DNA of 15,516 nucleotides from the NCBI GenBank assembly GCA_040882055.1, contig JBBECA010000075.1:1-15516 (forward strand), written 5' to 3'. How positions within the stretch are numbered: the stretch's first letter is position 1; the number at the start of each line of letters is the position of its first letter. The position numbers and the translations under genes were made by a program. Below are positions 13,424 through 15,516 of this stretch, in pieces. Below the pieces are notes generated by a model. It was not told where the DNA came from. It ran no database searches and was given only the letters and a program-made list of their open reading frames with translations. Source of the stretch: Nitriliruptor sp040882055. Its GTDB lineage: Bacteria > Actinomycetota > Nitriliruptoria > Nitriliruptorales > Nitriliruptoraceae.

Positions 13424-14632
13424 TCACTTGAGCCGTTCGACGATCATCGCCATGCCCTGGCCGCCACCGACGCACATCGTTTCGAGGCCGAAGGTGCCGT
13501 CGAGGGTCTGCAGGCCGTTGATCAGGGTGCCGGTGATGCGCGCCCCCGTCATACCGAACGGGTGCCCGACCGCGATCGAACCGCCGTGCGGGTTGAGCTT
13601 GTCGTAGTCGATGCCGAGCTCGTCGGCCGACGGGATGACCTGCGCGGCGAACGCCTCGTTGATCTCGGCGACGTCGATGTCGTCGATGGTGAGCCCGGCG
13701 TGCTTCAGCGCCTGCCGGGTGGCCTCGATCGGACCGAGCCCCATGATCTCGGGGTTCAGGGCCGACACGCCGGTCGACACGATGCGCGCCAGCGGCTCGA
13801 GTCCGAGCTGCTTCGCCTTCTCGTCCGAGGTGATGACCACGGCGGCGGCGCCGTCGTTCAGCGGGCAGGCGTTGCCGGCGGTGACCGAGCCGTCGGGGCG
13901 GAACACCGGGGCGAGGGAGGCCAGCTTCTCGCGCTCGGTCTGCGGCCGCGGCGAGTCGTCCGCGGTCATGGTCTCGCCGTTCGGCAGGTCGACCGGGGTG
14001 ATCTCGCGCTCCCAGAAGCCGTCGGCCGCGGCGCGCGCGTAGCGCTGCTGCGACTCGAAGGCGAAATCGTCCTGCCGCTCCCGCGACACGCCCCGCGACA
14101 GCGCGACGTTCTCGGCGGTCTGCCCCATGGGGATGTAGATGTCCGGGAGCCCCTCGGGCGGCGACCACGAGTCGGCACCCGACTGGGCGACGTCCTGGGT
14201 CCGGGCCTGCGCCTCGTCGAACCGCGGGTTCATCGTCCCCTCGAGCGAGTCGGACGAGCCCTTGACGTAGCGCGACACCATCTCGACGCCGGCGGAGATG
14301 AACGCGTCACCCTCGCCGGCCTTGATGGCGTGGAAGGCCATGCGGGAGGTCTGCAACGACGACGCGCAGTAGCGGGTGAGGGTGGTGCCGGGCACCTCCC
14401 AGCCGAGCAGGGTGGACACCACACGGGCCATGTTGAAGCCCTGCTCGCCACCCGGCAGGCCGCAGCCGAGGTGGAGGTCGACGATGTCGTCCTTCGACAG
14501 CGCGGGGACCTTGTCCATCGCCGCCTGGATGATGGTCGCCGCGAGGTCGTCGGGACGGACCTCGGTGAGCGAACCCTTGAACGCGCGGCCGATGGGGCTG
14601 CGCGCGGTGCTGACGATGACGGCCTCGGGCAC
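13424..14632 (-). CDS. Acetyl-CoA C-acyltransferase (thiolase)
   Basis: A 402-aa thiolase that joins or cleaves acyl-CoA and acetyl-CoA, usually the last step of beta-oxidation. The GTG at 14632 follows GGAGG by 7 nt. The nucleophile is Cys89 in TRYCASSLQT, followed by NEAFA (Asn-His-type loop), GGSIAVGHPFGMTGAR with His357, and the acid/base Cys387 in CVGGGQG. All catalytic residues are present. FadA-type degradative use fits better than biosynthetic acetoacetyl-CoA formation, but the substrate range is not visible. No fadB partner is adjacent; the crotonase gene is about 7 kb away. The stop region carries an in-frame echo of the last residues. The long open frame on the opposite strand (13013-14638) is antisense shadow. 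Confidence 0.95.
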   Translation of the reverse strand: MPEAVIVSTARSPIGRAFKGSLTEVRPDDLAATIIQAAMDKVPALSKDDIVDLHLGCGLPGGEQGFNMARVVSTLLGWEVPGTTLTRYCASSLQTSRMAFHAIKAGEGDAFISAGVEMVSRYVKGSSDSLEGTMNPRFDEAQARTQDVAQSGADSWSPPEGLPDIYIPMGQTAENVALSRGVSRERQDDFAFESQQRYARAAADGFWEREITPVDLPNGETMTADDSPRPQTEREKLASLAPVFRPDGSVTAGNACPLNDGAAAVVITSDEKAKQLGLEPLARIVSTGVSALNPEIMGLGPIEATRQALKHAGLTIDDIDVAEINEAFAAQVIPSADELGIDYDKLNPHGGSIAVGHPFGMTGARITGTLINGLQTLDGTFGLETMCVGGGQGMAMIVERLK

Positions 14633-14682
14633 GGGTGATCCTCCCGGAGTGGGGTGTCGGTGGTGGGGAGCTCCCAGCCGGG

Positions 14683-14688
14683 AGGGTA
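14683..14688 (-). promoter_or_regulatory. -10 candidate for the thiolase gene
   Basis: On the minus strand TACCCT (14688-14683) lies about 50 nt before the GTG at 14632. It falls between the bfr terminator-like hairpins and the thiolase ribosome site. No convincing -35 is seen. Confidence 0.4.
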
Positions 14689-14722
14689 GTGGTGCCAGCT
14701 GCCGCCCCCGACATCGCCGGCG

Positions 14723-14763
14723 GCGCCGCGACGCGCGCGGCGCGTGACGCCGCGCGTGCGGCG
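14723..14763 (-). terminator. Two successive GC hairpins after bfr
   Basis: CGCCGC (14748-14753) pairs with GCGGCG (14758-14763) around a 4-nt loop, one base beyond the bfr stop codon. GCGCCGCG (14723-14730) pairs with CGCGGCGC (14736-14743) around a 5-nt loop. Such paired stems without a T-run are plausible terminators in this base composition. Confidence 0.5.
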
Positions 14764-14764
14764 G

Positions 14765-15247
14765 TCAGCTCCCGGCGTTGCCCACGGTGAACTGGGCGAG
14801 CCAGTTCTGCTCACCGACGAGCTCGATGGCCTCGAGCTGGGTCTCGAAGTAGCTGAGGTGCCCCTCCTCCTCGCGGAGGGCCTCGGTCAGCAGATCGGCC
14901 GAACCGTTGTCACCGACCTCCATGCAGAGGGCGATGCCGTCGTTGAGCTTGGTGACCGCCTCACGTTCCTTCTGCGCCGCCAGCTCGACGATCTCGCGCG
15001 GGGACTCGCCGACGAGGACGGTCCCGAGTCGCTGGAGGTTCGGGTGGCCTTCGAGGTACAGGATGCGGTCGACGTAGTGGTCGGCGTCCTGCATCTCCTC
15101 CATGGAGTAACCGCGCATGATGCTCGCGAGGCCGGGCAGCCCCCAATCGTCGAGCATGCGGTAGTTGAGCCAGTACTGGTTGATCAACGTCAGCTCGAAC
15201 GACAGGATGTCGTTGAGCAGCTCGATGACGCGCTCGTCGCCCTTCAC
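14765..15247 (-). CDS. bfr: Bacterioferritin
   Basis: A 24-mer iron-storage protein subunit, 160 aa, aligning end to end with E. coli Bfr (MKGD start, INQY, LEGxPNLQRLG, EEGH). The GTG at 15247 follows GAGGAG by 6 nt. The haem-ligand Met52 is present. Ferroxidase residues Glu18, Tyr25, Glu51, Glu94, Glu127 and His130 are present, but the position of His54 is Asp54, and the neighbouring position 57 is His (EMQDADHYVDRI). The iron site is therefore altered or rearranged. A -10-like TAGCGT lies at 15286-15281. The upstream gene is a Bfd-like ferredoxin, 73 nt away, so the two probably act together. No IdeR- or Fur-like palindrome was seen in the gap. Confidence 0.95.
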   Translation of the reverse strand: MKGDERVIELLNDILSFELTLINQYWLNYRMLDDWGLPGLASIMRGYSMEEMQDADHYVDRILYLEGHPNLQRLGTVLVGESPREIVELAAQKEREAVTKLNDGIALCMEVGDNGSADLLTEALREEEGHLSYFETQLEAIELVGEQNWLAQFTVGNAGS

Positions 15248-15320
15248 GGGGTGCTCCTCGGTCAGCGGTGGTGTGGCAGCACGCTAGAGGATGCGGCGCG
15301 CGGCCACGCGCTCCCCCGTT

Positions 15321-15516
15321 TCAGGCTGCCGAGACCAGCTGCCGCCGCACCGCCTGCCGTGCGAGCAGGGCATCGACGTCACGGGTGGCGAGCTCGGCCT
15401 CGGCGAGCAGGTCCTCGACCGCGGGCACGCAGCCGCCGCAGCGACCGGCGGCACCGCAGCGCTCGGTCACGGCATCGAGGTCACCGGCACCGCCCGCGAT
15501 CACCGCACGCAGGTCC
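15321..15516 (-). CDS. bfd: Bacterioferritin-associated ferredoxin-like [2Fe-2S] protein (5' end beyond window)
   Basis: The C-terminal 64 residues of a BFD-like protein. DLRAVIAGGAGDLDAVTERCGAAGRCGGC gives the helix and the distal CxxC cysteine pair (RCGGC) that bind the cluster together with an N-terminal CxC pair, which would lie beyond position 15516. The tail (VPAVEDLLAEAE and on) is helical and longer than in E. coli Bfd (64 aa in total). In the known system Bfd donates electrons to the haem of bacterioferritin to release stored iron. The bfr gene directly downstream on the same strand supports this role. A BFD domain can also occur within other redox proteins, and the missing 5' end prevents excluding that. 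Confidence 0.8.
   Translation of the reverse strand, partial: DLRAVIAGGAGDLDAVTERCGAAGRCGGCVPAVEDLLAEAELATRDVDALLARQAVRRQLVSAA

Noticed and set aside
13013..14638. Long plus-strand open frame (541 codons) across the hypothetical gene and the thiolase
   Set aside because: It is antisense to two well-supported genes; the protein is Arg/Gly/Val-rich without recognisable motifs. Long antisense frames are expected at this GC content.
15248..15320. Iron-responsive operator before bfr
   Set aside because: No Fur- or IdeR-like AT-rich palindrome is present in the gap.

Overview
The window is a gene-dense stretch of a very GC-rich bacterial chromosome. Codon third positions are nearly all G or C, GTG starts outnumber ATG starts, and several promoters resemble actinobacterial TAnnnT -10 boxes. 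The protein set fits Actinomycetota: a PIN-PhoH protein, a cis-prenyl transferase like the short (Z)-farnesyl diphosphate synthases of mycobacteria, class II fructose bisphosphatase, GreA, and a CadI/ArsI-type VOC protein. Mycobacterium tuberculosis keeps greA, the Rv1086 prenyl transferase, phoH2 and glpX in one neighbourhood, so part of this order looks ancestral (recalled knowledge, not searched). I cannot name a genus; a deep-branching actinobacterial lineage is a guess.

Layout. Positions 1-1997 (minus) hold phosphate uptake genes in the order pstB then pstS, cut by the left edge, each preceded by 11-bp direct repeats that look like PhoP boxes. A divergent alpha/beta hydrolase (2211-3230, plus) shares the pstB upstream region. 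Positions 3308-4115 (minus) hold an arsenic module, arsI then arsR, with three ATCGA-N6-TCGAT dyads over its promoter. Then come glpX and a crotonase-family gene (minus), followed by a divergent SirB1-like gene and a CPBP membrane protease (plus). PIN-PhoH and the prenyl transferase are on minus with a possible small gene between them. greA, a NarL/LuxR-type regulator with a degenerate receiver, and prmC are on plus. The right part, all minus, has a small conserved hypothetical gene, a thiolase, bacterioferritin and a bacterioferritin-associated ferredoxin cut by the right edge.

The genes fall into small functional units: phosphate starvation (pst plus perhaps the hydrolase), organoarsenical detoxification (arsI-arsR), iron storage and release (bfr-bfd), and separate housekeeping functions in metabolism, transcription elongation and translation termination. 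I see no rRNA, tRNA, CRISPR array, insertion sequence, integrase or phage gene.

No clearly new multi-gene system is visible. The best leads are the three-site arsenic operator array, a coding-like small ORF ahead of PIN-PhoH, a response regulator without phosphorylation residues, a bacterioferritin whose ferroxidase histidine is replaced by aspartate, and two small duplications at gene 3' ends (arsR and the thiolase).
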